From assembly GCA_903970395.1 (NCBI GenBank), contig CAJCIM010000168.1, forward strand, positions 1 through 44,527: a DNA stretch of 44,527 nt. The letters run 5' to 3'. Position 1 is the stretch's first letter. Each line of letters starts with the position of its first letter. The notes beneath the pieces are model-generated. The model had not been told where the DNA came from and did not search any database. It was given only the letters and a program-made list of their open reading frames with translations. The position numbers and the translations under genes were made by a program. Shown here in pieces: positions 16,380-25,943 of the stretch. This stretch comes from Acidobacteriaceae bacterium. Its GTDB lineage: Bacteria > Acidobacteriota > Terriglobia > Terriglobales > Acidobacteriaceae.

Positions 16380-17147
16380 ATGGCAAGTGCAGCCCGTCTC
16401 CGGTTGGAAGTAGAAGCAACGCTCGCGAACCGTGTACCCGCTGCCCTCAGCCTGAAGGTCAAACAATCACCAGAGCTGTTCCCTACTGGTATCGGGCAAA
16501 TAGACCGGGCACTTGGAGGTGGTATCCCACGCGGCAGCATCACCGAAATCAGCGGAGCGGCTTCGACAGGAAAAACGTCGTTCGGCTTGGCGACCGTCGC
16601 GGCCATCACACAAACCGGGGCTGCATGTGCGTGGGTCGATGTGAGCGATTCTCTGTCCCCCGAGTCGGCCGCAGCCGCAAACGTCGTCCTCAAACGGTTG
16701 TTGTGGCTGAGAGCTACAGCAGAGCGCAAGCAAAAGGTCACAGAGAAGCCGTGGTCGCGTCTTGAGCAAGCACTAAAGGCCACAGATTTATTGCTCCAGG
16801 CTGGAGGCTTCTCGGCCGTTGTACTCGATATGAGCGACGTACTGCCACGACACACCATGCGTATCCCGTTGGCGACGTGGTATCGCTTGCGGCTTTCAGC
16901 GGAACAGGCGCGCACTGCGCTTATCTTTTTGACGCAATCACCCTGCGCTGGCAGTTGTGCAGCGTTGTCGTTGCGCTGCCAACCAGCAGAGACGGCACCT
17001 TTCAACCGTAACGGAGAGACGGCCCTCTTTGAGCAACAGAGATACGTATTGACCCGCGAGCGCAACCGAAACGAGAGTGTGCTGCACAAGAAACCGCCGA
17101 TGCGTGCGGAGTGGGCAGCCGAGACGCTGTGGACGAGGGTGCGGTAA
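16380..17147 (+). CDS. imuA: ImuA-like RecA-fold protein of the mutasome
   Basis: A 255-residue RecA-like ATPase-fold protein that works with ImuB and DnaE2 in error-prone translesion synthesis. It has the typical acidobacterial opening (MASAARLRLEVEATLANRVP), TGIGQIDRALGGGIPRGSI (36-54) and a Walker A-like loop GAASTGKT (59-66), then ACAWVDVSDSL, as in RecA-like ImuA proteins. The start is ATG 16380. The frame is open back to ATG 16242, but those 46 residues are not family-like and would cover the inverted repeat upstream. Its TAA overlaps the ATG of imuB by one base (TAATG), showing coupling. Confidence 0.85.
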   Translation: MASAARLRLEVEATLANRVPAALSLKVKQSPELFPTGIGQIDRALGGGIPRGSITEISGAASTGKTSFGLATVAAITQTGAACAWVDVSDSLSPESAAAANVVLKRLLWLRATAERKQKVTEKPWSRLEQALKATDLLLQAGGFSAVVLDMSDVLPRHTMRIPLATWYRLRLSAEQARTALIFLTQSPCAGSCAALSLRCQPAETAPFNRNGETALFEQQRYVLTRERNRNESVLHKKPPMRAEWAAETLWTRVR

Positions 17148-18634
17148 TGTACGCGGTGCTGCACCCGCCCGACTTCGCGGCCCAAGCGGCAGCCCACGAG
17201 CGCCCGGGGCTGCGTAAAAGACCCTTCGCGCTGCTAGACGGCGAGCCACCGGAAGACACGGTCTTTGCCGCGAACCACGCCGCACGCTCAATTGGTGTTT
17301 TAGTGGGCATGACCCGGCTCCAAGCCGCGACCTTCCCCGGCCTCGTTTGTCTGCCTCGCGTCGTCGAACACGAAAACGCCGCGCAAGACACGCTCCACAC
17401 CATCGCCTGTTCATTCTCTCCACGCATCGAGTGCGTCCAAGATCATCCGGCAACTTACGCGCTCGACGTTCGCGGGATGAATACCTTACACGGCGATGTT
17501 TCTCAGCTCGCCAATAAGTTACGGCGGCGTGTGATGGCTTCGGGCTATCTCGTAAACGTCGCAATCGCCCAGAACTACCATACGGCTTTGTGCATGGCCT
17601 ATGGCCGTACCGGGATTTCCGTAGTGCCGCCCGGCTTTGAAGCAAGCGCCCTCGGGCAACTTCCTCTGTCGGTTCTAAATCTGGAGCCGAGCCACGAGGA
17701 GATATTCCACTCATGGGGCATACGCACATGCGCGGAGCTGGCCGCGATATCTGAGACGGACTTGATTGCACGCATTGGGCAAGCTGGGAAGCGCCTACAC
17801 GCGCTCGCCCGTGGTGAGAGTCCGCATTTGATGTTCCCGATTGAACCGAGCTTTGAGGCCGGTTTGGTGGAGCGCATGAACCTCGACTTTCCCGTCGAGA
17901 TACTGGAGTCGCTGCTGTTTTTGCTCTCCCGCATGACAGACGAGCTGTTGGAGCGGGTGCGCGCAAAGGCGCGTGCCATTTCTTCTTTGCGCGTCATACT
18001 CCATCTCGACAACGGCAAGCAACACGAGCGCATTGTCCGGCCGGCGTTGCCGCTCCAGGACACGCCAACGCTGCTCAAGCTGTTGCAACTCGATTTAGAG
18101 GCACACCCGCCAAGCGCGGCTATTCTCGGCTTGGAGCTGCACGGGCAGTCCGCGCAGCCGCACCGCGCGCAGCATGGTCTATTCCTTCCACAAGCGCCCG
18201 AGCCAGGACGCCTGGAGGTATTGCTTGCTCGTTTGCGGAAGCTGCTGGGAGAACAGCACGCAGGCTCACCCGAGCTACTCGACGATCACCGGCCCAATGC
18301 CTTCCGTGTAGTCCCGTTCGGGCCGCCTCCGCCCGCAAAGAGCGAGCCGCGGCGTTTGTCAGTGCCCACGGCCCTCCGCGTCTACCGGCCGCCACAAGCT
18401 ATCGGGGTTGTATTGACCAATGGCGCGCCGTCTAGGATCTTGTGGAATGGCCTGAAGTACCTTGTGCGCGAGATAGCCGGCCCGTGGCGCGTCAGTGGGC
18501 AATGGTGGACAGAGGCGGGCTGGTGCCGTGAGGAATGGGACGTGCGCCTCGCAATCGACACAGCGGAGTGCGTATGCCGCATTGCGTTTGATCCCCGGTC
18601 CCGATGCTGGTATGTGCAAGGCACCTATGACTGA
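17147..18634 (+). CDS. imuB: ImuB, inactive Y-family polymerase homologue
   Basis: A 495-residue Y-family polymerase homologue that acts as the hub binding ImuA, DnaE2 and the sliding clamp. The opening MYAVLHPPDF and the palm segment YALDVRGM (104-111) show the family fold, but the usual Asp-Glu catalytic pair is Asp107-Val108, so it should lack polymerase activity, as known for ImuB. The C-terminus has the conserved GPWRVSGQWW and EEWDVRL segments. The start is ATG 17147, overlapping the imuA stop; an in-frame ATG-less extension upstream lies within imuA. Its TGA at 18632-18634 overlaps the start of dnaE2 by 8 bases. Confidence 0.9.
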   Translation: MYAVLHPPDFAAQAAAHERPGLRKRPFALLDGEPPEDTVFAANHAARSIGVLVGMTRLQAATFPGLVCLPRVVEHENAAQDTLHTIACSFSPRIECVQDHPATYALDVRGMNTLHGDVSQLANKLRRRVMASGYLVNVAIAQNYHTALCMAYGRTGISVVPPGFEASALGQLPLSVLNLEPSHEEIFHSWGIRTCAELAAISETDLIARIGQAGKRLHALARGESPHLMFPIEPSFEAGLVERMNLDFPVEILESLLFLLSRMTDELLERVRAKARAISSLRVILHLDNGKQHERIVRPALPLQDTPTLLKLLQLDLEAHPPSAAILGLELHGQSAQPHRAQHGLFLPQAPEPGRLEVLLARLRKLLGEQHAGSPELLDDHRPNAFRVVPFGPPPPAKSEPRRLSVPTALRVYRPPQAIGVVLTNGAPSRILWNGLKYLVREIAGPWRVSGQWWTEAGWCREEWDVRLAIDTAECVCRIAFDPRSRCWYVQGTYD

Positions 18635-21600
18635 TTACGTCGAGCTGCACGCCCGGTCCGCCTTCAGTTTTCTTGAAGGTAGTTCCCTGCCCGAATCTCT
18701 CATGCAACGAGCTGCCGAGTTCGAGATGCACGCAATGGCGCTCATGGATCGCAACGGCGTGTACGGCGCACCACGGTTTCACATGGCCGGACAGAAACAG
18801 GGAATCCGGGCGCATATCGGTGCAGAGATAGCCGTGAGCGACATGGGACAACGTTTGCGGCCTGCTGTGTATCTACCGCACTCGCATCCGGCCGAACCCA
18901 TCCGTCTGCCGATACTCGCAGAGTCTCGCGTGGGCTATCAAAACCTCTGCCGACTGATTACCCGGTTCAAACTCCGCGAGAACACCAAGGCCGAGGGCGC
19001 TGCGCTTGCAAGTGACTTTGAAGAGTACAGCGAAGGGCTGGTGTGCCTCACAGGCGGCAGCGAAGGCCCGCTCGCCGCCGCTCTTGCTGAGGGTGGCTAC
19101 GACGCTGCACAGAAGGTCATAGAGCGTCTAGTGAACATCTTTGGGCATCGCGGCGTCTACGTCGAGATACAACGTCACTTTGACCGCGAGGAAGAGCACC
19201 GGAATAGAGCCGCTATCCGCATCGCTCGAACACTCAACCTTCCATTGTTGGCGACGGGCGGGGTCAACTATGCGACGCCACACGAGCGCGAAGTCTTGGA
19301 TGTCTTTACGTGCATCCGTCATCATAAAACGCTCGACATTGCCGGACGCTTACTAACATCGAACGCCGAGCGGCATCTCCGGCACTCGCGAGAGATGCAA
19401 AAGCTGTTCTATGACTACCCGGACGCAATAGCCAACACGGGCGAGTTGTCATCACGATTGACATTCGAGCTAACCGGGTTGGGCTATGAGTTCCCTGCCT
19501 ATCCCGTGCCCGATGGCGAGAACATGGATTCATTCCTTCGCAAGCGCACAGAGGAAGGCATACGAAGCCGCTATCTGCCCAAGAATGATCCTTGTCTTTT
19601 CGCAAAGGCAAAGCAACAAGCGGAGCGAGAGCTGAAGCTCATCGCGCAATTGGGACTCGCCGGTTACTTCCTCATCGTTTGGGACATTGTCCGGTTCTGT
19701 AAAGCGAACGGGATCTTGATTCAGGGTCGTGGTTCGGCAGCGAATAGCGTTGTCTGCTATGCCCTCGAAATCACTATTGTTGACTCCGTCGGCCTGGAAT
19801 TGCTCTTTGAGCGCTTCCTATCCGAAGAGCGCGGCGAGTGGCCCGATATAGACCTCGACTTGCCGAGCGAAACGGACCGCGAACGGGCGATCCAGTTCGT
19901 CTATCAACGTTACGGCGAACTAGGTGCGGCCATGACAGCAAACGTCACGACGTACCGCAGCCGGTCCGCGTCCCGTGAGGCCGGGAAAGCCCTTGGCTTC
20001 GACAAAGAGACAGCGGGGCGGCTGGCTGGGCTGGTGAGTGCGTGGGAATGGAAGGGGCCGAGCGACACACTAGGCAACGCCTTCAAGGCCGCTGGCTTCG
20101 ACATGCGAAACCCGCGTATCGCGAAGTACCTGGAGATGTGCGAACGGATACAGAAGATGCCGCGCAATCTTAGTCAGCACTCGGGCGGTATGGTCATATG
20201 CCAAGGGCACCTTGATTCGGTTGTGCCCGTTGAACGCGCTTCTATGGCCGGCCGGACGGTTGTGCAGTGGGACAAAGATGACTGTTCCGACATGAAGATT
20301 ATCAAGGTCGATTTACTCGGTTTGGGGATGCTCGCCGTACTCAAAGACGTTGCACAGCTTGTCCCGCAACACTACGGCGTGTCACTAGACTACGCACAGA
20401 TCCCACAGGACGAAGCCGTTTACGAGAGCATCCAACGTGCGGACACGGTGGGGTTGTTTCAGATTGAAAGCCGCGCTCAAATGTCTGCGCTTCCGCGCAC
20501 CAAGCCAAAATGCTTTGCCGATCTATCCATGCAAGTCGCCATCATTCGACCGGGGCCGGTCACAGGAAAGTTTGTAAACCCATATATAGCGCGTCGGCTC
20601 GGCAAGGAACCTATAACGTATTTGCATCCGTCATTCGAGCCATTCCTTCGCCGCACGCTCGGCGTGCCGCTATTCCAAGAACAAGTGATGAAGATTGGAA
20701 TGGTCGCCGCGAATCTGACTGGAGGCGAGGCCGAGGAATTGCGTAAGACGATGGGCGGCAAACGGTCAGAGGCAACGCTTACTGGCTTGAAAACTCGACT
20801 GCACGAAGGCATGACAGCGAACGGTTTCGACACCGCACAGCAAGCGGAGGTCATGCGGGTACTCGCCACAGTGAAAGAGTTTATGTTCCCCGAGTCGCAC
20901 GCACACAGCTTCGCGTCCATCGCGTATTCGAGCGCATACGCGCGGCATCATTACTTGGCGGCGTACACATGCGCCCTCTTCAACAATCAGCCGATGGGGT
21001 TTTATTCGCCGGCCACGATAGCCAATGACGCCAAACTGCACGGCTTGAAGATCCTGCCCGTCGATGTGCAGCGTTCGGAATGGTTCTGCACCCTCGAAGA
21101 ATTGAAACCCGATGAGCGCGCCCGACATGCAGGGCTGTTCGCCGTTCGCATGGGCTTCTGTTACGTAAAGGGATTACGTCGCGAGACTGGCGACACCATC
21201 GCCGAGTCAAGAATGGATGGCCCGTTCACCTCCGAGTACGACCTCCAGCGCCGCGTCCCATCAATACGACGGGCAGAGCTAACGCTTTTAGCGAAGGCTG
21301 GCGCGTTCAATTGGACGGGAGAAAAACACCACAGACGCGCGGCGATGTGGCGTGCCGAACGTGCCGGGCAAACCGTCGGGCCGCTCTTTGAGAACATTCC
21401 GGATGAGCACGAGTCTGCGGTGTCGCCTCTTCGACCGATGACGGCAGACGAGCGTCTCGTGGCAGATTACGGTACAACGGGACTGACGTTGGGGCCGCAC
21501 CCGATGGCGTACCAACGAGCGGCGATGAACCGTGCAGGGATTGTCCCGGCTGCTCACCTACGCACGCTACCGGATGGTATATCCGTACGCATTGCCGGAG

Positions 21601-21854
21601 CTGTCATCGCACGCCAACGCCCCGGCACGGCCGAAGGTTTTATCTTCCTTAGCCTGGAGGATGAAACAGGCATTTCTAACGCCATCATTCGCCCGAACCT
21701 TTATGAGCAAAACCGAGTCGCCGTGACACGCGGAAAGGTCTTGCGTATCGACGGCACACTCCAGAATCAAGACGGGGTCGTATCTGTGAAGGCATCTGCG
21801 GTGGGCGTGCTAGACCTCGGTGCAATCGACATACGCTCGCATGATTTTCATTGA
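18627..21854 (+). CDS. dnaE2: Error-prone DNA polymerase DnaE2
   Basis: A 1075-residue C-family polymerase, the catalytic subunit of the translesion mutasome. The N-terminal PHP domain begins YVELHARSAFSFLEG. The palm carries PDIDLDLPSE with Asp407 and Asp409, and the third catalytic Asp562 in KVDLLGL. The tail has an OB-fold domain (about 955-1060) and lacks the long C-terminal extension of replicative DnaE1. Length is normal for DnaE2. The start ATG 18627 lies inside the end of imuB (8-base overlap); an earlier in-frame start would lie deep in imuB. This is the third gene of the imuA-imuB-dnaE2 operon; no lexA is nearby. The gene ends 105 bp before the convergent beta-helix gene. Confidence 0.95.
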   Translation: MTDYVELHARSAFSFLEGSSLPESLMQRAAEFEMHAMALMDRNGVYGAPRFHMAGQKQGIRAHIGAEIAVSDMGQRLRPAVYLPHSHPAEPIRLPILAESRVGYQNLCRLITRFKLRENTKAEGAALASDFEEYSEGLVCLTGGSEGPLAAALAEGGYDAAQKVIERLVNIFGHRGVYVEIQRHFDREEEHRNRAAIRIARTLNLPLLATGGVNYATPHEREVLDVFTCIRHHKTLDIAGRLLTSNAERHLRHSREMQKLFYDYPDAIANTGELSSRLTFELTGLGYEFPAYPVPDGENMDSFLRKRTEEGIRSRYLPKNDPCLFAKAKQQAERELKLIAQLGLAGYFLIVWDIVRFCKANGILIQGRGSAANSVVCYALEITIVDSVGLELLFERFLSEERGEWPDIDLDLPSETDRERAIQFVYQRYGELGAAMTANVTTYRSRSASREAGKALGFDKETAGRLAGLVSAWEWKGPSDTLGNAFKAAGFDMRNPRIAKYLEMCERIQKMPRNLSQHSGGMVICQGHLDSVVPVERASMAGRTVVQWDKDDCSDMKIIKVDLLGLGMLAVLKDVAQLVPQHYGVSLDYAQIPQDEAVYESIQRADTVGLFQIESRAQMSALPRTKPKCFADLSMQVAIIRPGPVTGKFVNPYIARRLGKEPITYLHPSFEPFLRRTLGVPLFQEQVMKIGMVAANLTGGEAEELRKTMGGKRSEATLTGLKTRLHEGMTANGFDTAQQAEVMRVLATVKEFMFPESHAHSFASIAYSSAYARHHYLAAYTCALFNNQPMGFYSPATIANDAKLHGLKILPVDVQRSEWFCTLEELKPDERARHAGLFAVRMGFCYVKGLRRETGDTIAESRMDGPFTSEYDLQRRVPSIRRAELTLLAKAGAFNWTGEKHHRRAAMWRAERAGQTVGPLFENIPDEHESAVSPLRPMTADERLVADYGTTGLTLGPHPMAYQRAAMNRAGIVPAAHLRTLPDGISVRIAGAVIARQRPGTAEGFIFLSLEDETGISNAIIRPNLYEQNRVAVTRGKVLRIDGTLQNQDGVVSVKASAVGVLDLGAIDIRSHDFH

Positions 21855-21959
21855 ACAGCAGTCAAAGCCAACCCGCCGCCCTCTATGGGAGCGTCTTCTA
21901 AGGTTTGTTCGTGCCTATCGCTGTCACTGCTGTACGCACCGATTTGTTGTCTTCAGAAG

Positions 21960-23414
21960 CTAATACCGGGTGCAGGAAACGTCGAACGCGAGTCCTGCTA
22001 TCGCAGGGTGGGTTACGGTTATTTGGCCGGCCGCTTTTGCCGAGACATAGACGCCCGTAGCTATTGCGGCGGATGAGTTCGTAGCCGTGAGGCTGCAATG
22101 CCCTATCGCTGTCATTCCTGCAAGCCTCACAATATCCGAGGTCGCTGCGGTCGTAGTGAGCGAGCCAACGATGAGGGCTTGAAAGCCTGTGAGTATCGGT
22201 GTCGAGTTGTAGAAACAGCCATTGGGGCCGAAGGCGTCGATCATCTGCGAATTTGCATCGTTCTTTAGCAGGGTCCAGGTAGAGATTGACCCGCTGCAAT
22301 TTGCGCCGAGAACTTGATTGGTGGTGAAGACCTGCGTTTGTTGAAAGCCGACAGACTTTGAGTAATCAGTGTGATCGTTCCCGTACACAAAGATAGTGCC
22401 TGTCGCGACGGAGCCACCATTCGCGAACACGATGCCGGGTCCGGTCATTCCGTCAACCTCGGTGCCGATAAAATGCGACTGGCCCGCCGCGTCCCAAATG
22501 CAGGTAGGTTGGTGATGTCCTACCTGCGACGGATAGCAATGCACATGGGTCCAGGTATTGCCACCACCTCCATCCTGATAGACGCCAGCAGTAGAGCCGG
22601 TTGTGTTGCCCCAAACGACGATGTCCTGAAATGTGCTATCACTAGCGGTCTGCGCGACTTTGAAGTTGTACGGCGCTGCGGCTTTGGCTCCTTGCTGCAA
22701 TACATGAATGGAAAAGAAACCCGACTCGAAATCGTTACCCGGTTGACGGTCACTGACGTAGTGTCCAACAATGAATTGCGCGTCTTGCCCCACAGAGCCA
22801 TTCGGGATGCTGTTGTAAGCGTTGACGTGCGACCACATCGAACCCGGCTGACCGGCCTTTGTGACCGCTGTCTGTGCGAGTGAATTGCCGTCGAAGGATA
22901 TGCCTGAGACATGGCAATAGAACTGGTTCTTGCCATAGGGGCGGTAATAGACGCCCGGCATCGGAGCCGTTGCTCGAATGATGGTGGTGTCCGGTCCGCT
23001 GCCTTCGATATTCACGCACTCTGCGCTAGTGGTCGAAGGGACAATTCCCGTGGATGACAGATATACACCCGGCGGAAAGATGAGAGTGCCTCCTGTTGCC
23101 TGGATTGACGCCACTGCGGTATTCAGAGCAGCGGTGTCATCGTGCACGCCGTCACCTACTGCACCGAACGCACCAACACTTACGGGACCGCATTGCACCG
23201 CGACAAGCGAACCGCCATTGTCAAGGCATACAGGCTGTCCAGGTTTACCGTTCGCCACGTGCGCCTGAAACAAGGGATATTGCGGTCGCTGATAAGTGTG
23301 ACCATTCTGCATCACAGTGCTGTCGGTTTGAGTTTGAGCAGTCAACAGACCTGGCAAGAGAGTCGTCACCATCAACAACACCGTGAGAATCGAGCTTCGA
23401 AAAAATCGCTCCAT
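21960..23414 (-). CDS. Secreted right-handed beta-helix protein (pectate lyase 3 / phage tail-spike-like)
   Basis: A 484-residue secreted protein with a signal peptide (about 1-27). The VGAFGAVGDGVHDDTAAL segment opens a pectate lyase 3-type beta-helix, the fold shared by bacterial polysaccharide lyases and phage tail spikes, and GGTLIFPPGVY is the conserved first coil. The final 80 or so residues hold Thr/Ala-rich strands typical of tail-spike or surface appendage ends. No catalytic residues can be assigned, so the activity is open: polysaccharide binding or cleavage. The start ATG 23414 has GAGGG six bases upstream; the open frame extends 39 codons further without protein-like character. 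Confidence 0.7.
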   Translation of the reverse strand: MERFFRSSILTVLLMVTTLLPGLLTAQTQTDSTVMQNGHTYQRPQYPLFQAHVANGKPGQPVCLDNGGSLVAVQCGPVSVGAFGAVGDGVHDDTAALNTAVASIQATGGTLIFPPGVYLSSTGIVPSTTSAECVNIEGSGPDTTIIRATAPMPGVYYRPYGKNQFYCHVSGISFDGNSLAQTAVTKAGQPGSMWSHVNAYNSIPNGSVGQDAQFIVGHYVSDRQPGNDFESGFFSIHVLQQGAKAAAPYNFKVAQTASDSTFQDIVVWGNTTGSTAGVYQDGGGGNTWTHVHCYPSQVGHHQPTCIWDAAGQSHFIGTEVDGMTGPGIVFANGGSVATGTIFVYGNDHTDYSKSVGFQQTQVFTTNQVLGANCSGSISTWTLLKNDANSQMIDAFGPNGCFYNSTPILTGFQALIVGSLTTTAATSDIVRLAGMTAIGHCSLTATNSSAAIATGVYVSAKAAGQITVTHPAIAGLAFDVSCTRY

Positions 23415-23527
23415 CAGAACCCTCTGCGACCGGATGGTCTGTAGCCAGATTACCGACTGGCGCAATCGAAATGCGCTCGCACGACGGGCAGCAACACAGT
23501 TGCGAGTGTACTTGCAATGCTGGGTAC

Positions 23528-23755
23528 TCATCGAGTCAGTCTCCTAACGACGCGCTCGTAGACCTGGCGCGGAATCTTGATCGTGCGATAGCTGCCTTTG
23601 TGCATCTTTTCGGGACGCTCTAAAACGAGCGTGCCCGGTTCGTTTTCAAAAAGCCGTGTCACGGTCTGCCGGGAAAACCCGGTCAGACGCGCGACCTCGG
23701 CGACTGAATACGGCGTTTCTATCTCTAAGATTTTGTTTCTATCTTTGACGGCCAT
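23528..23755 (-). CDS. Small HTH protein (excisionase/MerR-like)
   Basis: A 75-residue protein dominated by one helix-turn-helix: YSVAEVARLTGFSRQTVTRLF (16-36, one residue over the list limit if read whole, core EVARLTGFSRQTV). A basic C-terminal wing follows, with IPRQVYERVVRRLTR. The pattern matches short DNA-binding proteins of the excisionase/MerR type that recur on mobile elements, and also resident repressors. ATG 23755 is preferred because the HTH homology starts close by; ATG 23824 would add 23 residues, and neither has a clear Shine-Dalgarno. It lies just upstream of the beta-helix gene on the same strand. Confidence 0.55.
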   Translation of the reverse strand: MAVKDRNKILEIETPYSVAEVARLTGFSRQTVTRLFENEPGTLVLERPEKMHKGSYRTIKIPRQVYERVVRRLTR

Positions 23756-24043
23756 ATGACAAAGGATTTGTGTACCGACGCGGGCAACCGGCGGAGTTGT
23801 GTCGGTGTCAACGCGGTCGCGCATTCGTAGTGGCCCACGAGAGAGCCGGGACGTGGGCTGCCGCGCTGGCGCACTGCGGCGATGAGGTTGTCGAAGTCTG
23901 AGGTGTAGATGACTGCGAGGGTCACGCGAAGTATGGTCATTGGGGGCGAACTCAGTTCCGGGAACGTTTAGACATCATACATGGAGCTAAATCGTTGTCA
24001 AATATGACACTTGCACGCCATTTTAGTTCGTCATCTTATCGCG

Positions 24044-24394
24044 TCACTTTGCCGCGTCACGCGCTTCCCGCAAGCGGCGTTTATAGTTCCGAGCGGCTAC
24101 GGCGTGGCCGCACTCCCACAGGCAGTATGTCTTCTTTCTTGCACTGGAGAAACGAGTATGACAACGGGCGCACGGGTCAGTTGTCTGTCGGATTTCTGCT
24201 GTTCCCGGTTGCGCCACATTCTCGCCAATAACGCTAGAGGGAAAACGTGCCACGAAGCTCTCATCCAGCTTTACCGGCGCTTTCCATGAACTCAATAAAG
24301 CCGCCGTCCTATACTCCATCCATGTTGAGGTGGCTGGACTCCACCATGCCACGTTCCCCCGGTCGAATGTTGCTATTCCGTACTGCACTTTCAT
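24044..24394 (-). CDS. Hypothetical protein with C-terminal zinc-finger-like CxxC...CxxxC
   Basis: A 116-residue protein of unknown function. The C-terminal half has C75-x2-C78 and C91-x3-C95 followed by a basic helix (RNYKRRLREAR), a pattern like the small zinc fingers of CGNR-type and related DNA-binding proteins. The N-terminal 70 residues match nothing I know. The frame remains open upstream of ATG 24394 for 22 codons to a TGA, without another good start. The gene sits next to the tRNA-Glu 3' end, in the accessory block. Confidence 0.45.
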   Translation of the reverse strand: MKVQYGIATFDRGNVAWWSPATSTWMEYRTAALLSSWKAPVKLDESFVARFPSSVIGENVAQPGTAEIRQTTDPCARCHTRFSSARKKTYCLWECGHAVAARNYKRRLREARDAAK

Positions 24395-24564
24395 TTGGCT
24401 TCTCCAGCACTTCAGCGTTGGGGCGAATATACAGCGAACCAGCCGGTTGAAAAGCAGGGGTCAATAGTGGGTACGTTGGCATAAGCCAAAATTTGATTTT
24501 GATACTTTTTTGATATTTGGAATGGTCGCCTTGGTGTGTTTCAACGCAAACCATTGATTTTATT

Positions 24565-24639
24565 TGGCGTCCCCGACGGGATTCGAACCCGTGTTACCGC
24601 CGTGAAAGGGCGGTGTCCTAACCGCTGGACGACGGGGAC
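24565..24639 (-). tRNA. tRNA-Glu (anticodon TTC)
   Basis: A complete 75-base tRNA on the - strand. The acceptor stem pairs GTCCCCG (5') with CGGGGAC (3'); the discriminator base is G and the terminal CCA is encoded (24567-24565). The anticodon loop CTTTCAC between CCGCC and GGCGG stems gives anticodon TTC, decoding GAA/GAG. The T arm GGGTTCGAATCCC is canonical. The 3' end faces the accessory block on the left, the side where integrases usually insert. Confidence 0.97.
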
Positions 24640-24674
24640 GCATGCTCGACAGGATGATTGCCGCGCTGTCTCTA

Positions 24675-24703
24675 AGGCTAACAACTGCTTTGCTCTATGT
24701 CAA
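24675..24703 (-). promoter_or_regulatory. sigma70-type promoter of tRNA-Glu
   Basis: Read on the - strand: a perfect -35 TTGACA (24703-24698), a 17-bp spacer, and a weak -10 TAGCCT (24680-24675). The first base of the tRNA is 35 bases further on, leaving a leader of about 28 nt. The -35 match and ideal spacing support it. Confidence 0.6.
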
Positions 24704-24729
24704 AGAGGCGGAAGCTTTCCACATCCTGG

Positions 24730-25908
24730 CTACTTCAACTTCGCTGCGCTTCGAATCGGCAGCCCACCCGATCGCACCCGCCGTCGAACATCAGCATACT
24801 GCAGCAGGATAAAGTGATCCGTCATGCCAGCAATGTAATCAGTAATCACACGAACCAGACCCTCGGACTGGATATCGTCCGCATACGATTCCGGCAGTGC
24901 CTCAGGCTCTTCGAGCCAGAAGTTGAACAGCTCCGTGACGACTTCTTCCGCCTTGGAGTGCTCCAGGTCAAGCGCCGGGCATGTGTACAGCGTCTCGTAT
25001 AAATAATGCTTCTCTTCCAAACGCTGCGACTCCGCCTCGGGTGAGAACACGGCGACGCGCTGGCTGAGGTTCCGGATATCAGCCAGCGATGTTGCGCCAG
25101 CGTCATTCACGTTCTTAGCCGTAGTAGCAATCAGATCCAGCGTAAGGGCCTTCTGCATCGCCTGAAGCGCGTCGTGGAAGATGTACTTCTCTTCCGCAGC
25201 CGGATGCGCAGCCGCAACGACTTCATAGCTTCTCCTCAGCAGGCTGACGTGGTCGCAGATGTGGCCAATCTCCAGAAGGCCGGATTCCACTCCATCGTCC
25301 AAATCTGCAGTCAAATAGGCAATCTCATCCGCGAGATCGATGATTTGGGCCTCTAGCGGCGGACGCTTGTCGAGGAAGTAGCCTGCAAGCTCTGGATAAT
25401 CCTCTGTTCGGTAATCGCGTGAGTGCTTAATGATTCCCTCACGCGTGCCCAGCGTGAGGTTTAGGCCACGGTGCCCTGCATAGCGCTGCTCGAACCGTTC
25501 GACAATCCGCAGAGCATGCAGATTGTGATCAAAGCGCAGACCATGCGCCTGCATACAGACGTCTAATGCGCGTTCTCCCGCGTGTCCGAAAGGAGGGTGT
25601 CCGATGTCATGCACCAGCGCAAGCGTTTCAGCCAGATCGACGTTCAGTCCCAGAGCCGATGCAACCTGCCGCGCGACCTGCGCCACCTCGATGGTGTGGG
25701 TCAAGCGGCTGCGAAAGTGGTCCGACGCGCGACTGGTGAAGACCTGTGTTTTGCCCGCAAGGCGTCGAAACGACCGAGACTGCACCACCCGGTCACGGTC
25801 CCGTTCGAAGGCAAAGCGATCGTCTGCTATAGGAGCGGGGTAAGAACGCTGCGCCAGTCGATGCTGTTCCTCACCGAATACACCACACGATGTAAGATCT
25901 GAATTCAT
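24730..25908 (-). CDS. dgt: dGTP triphosphohydrolase-like HD protein
   Basis: A 392-residue cytoplasmic HD-superfamily enzyme of the dGTPase-like group, cleaving dNTPs to nucleoside and triphosphate. The family opening RDRDRVVQSRSFRRLAGKTQ (about 36-54) is followed by the metal site residues: H71 in SRLTHTIEVAQ, H100-D101 in LVHDIGHPPFGHAGE, and a later Asp in DLADEIAYLTADLDD. Length is typical of the shorter dGTPase-like group, distinct from E. coli Dgt (about 505 residues). The start ATG 25908 follows AAGGGA very closely. It lies 35 bp after the TPR gene on the same strand. Confidence 0.9.
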   Translation of the reverse strand: MNSDLTSCGVFGEEQHRLAQRSYPAPIADDRFAFERDRDRVVQSRSFRRLAGKTQVFTSRASDHFRSRLTHTIEVAQVARQVASALGLNVDLAETLALVHDIGHPPFGHAGERALDVCMQAHGLRFDHNLHALRIVERFEQRYAGHRGLNLTLGTREGIIKHSRDYRTEDYPELAGYFLDKRPPLEAQIIDLADEIAYLTADLDDGVESGLLEIGHICDHVSLLRRSYEVVAAAHPAAEEKYIFHDALQAMQKALTLDLIATTAKNVNDAGATSLADIRNLSQRVAVFSPEAESQRLEEKHYLYETLYTCPALDLEHSKAEEVVTELFNFWLEEPEALPESYADDIQSEGLVRVITDYIAGMTDHFILLQYADVRRRVRSGGLPIRSAAKLK

Positions 25909-25943
25909 TCCCTTACGAGTGTAGCTTGCAGCTTCGAAAATGG

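Noticed and set aside
23725-23940. 71-codon frame on the - strand overlapping the HTH gene
   Set aside because: The start looks plausible but there is no family match and no ribosome site, and the overlapping frame has a clear HTH.
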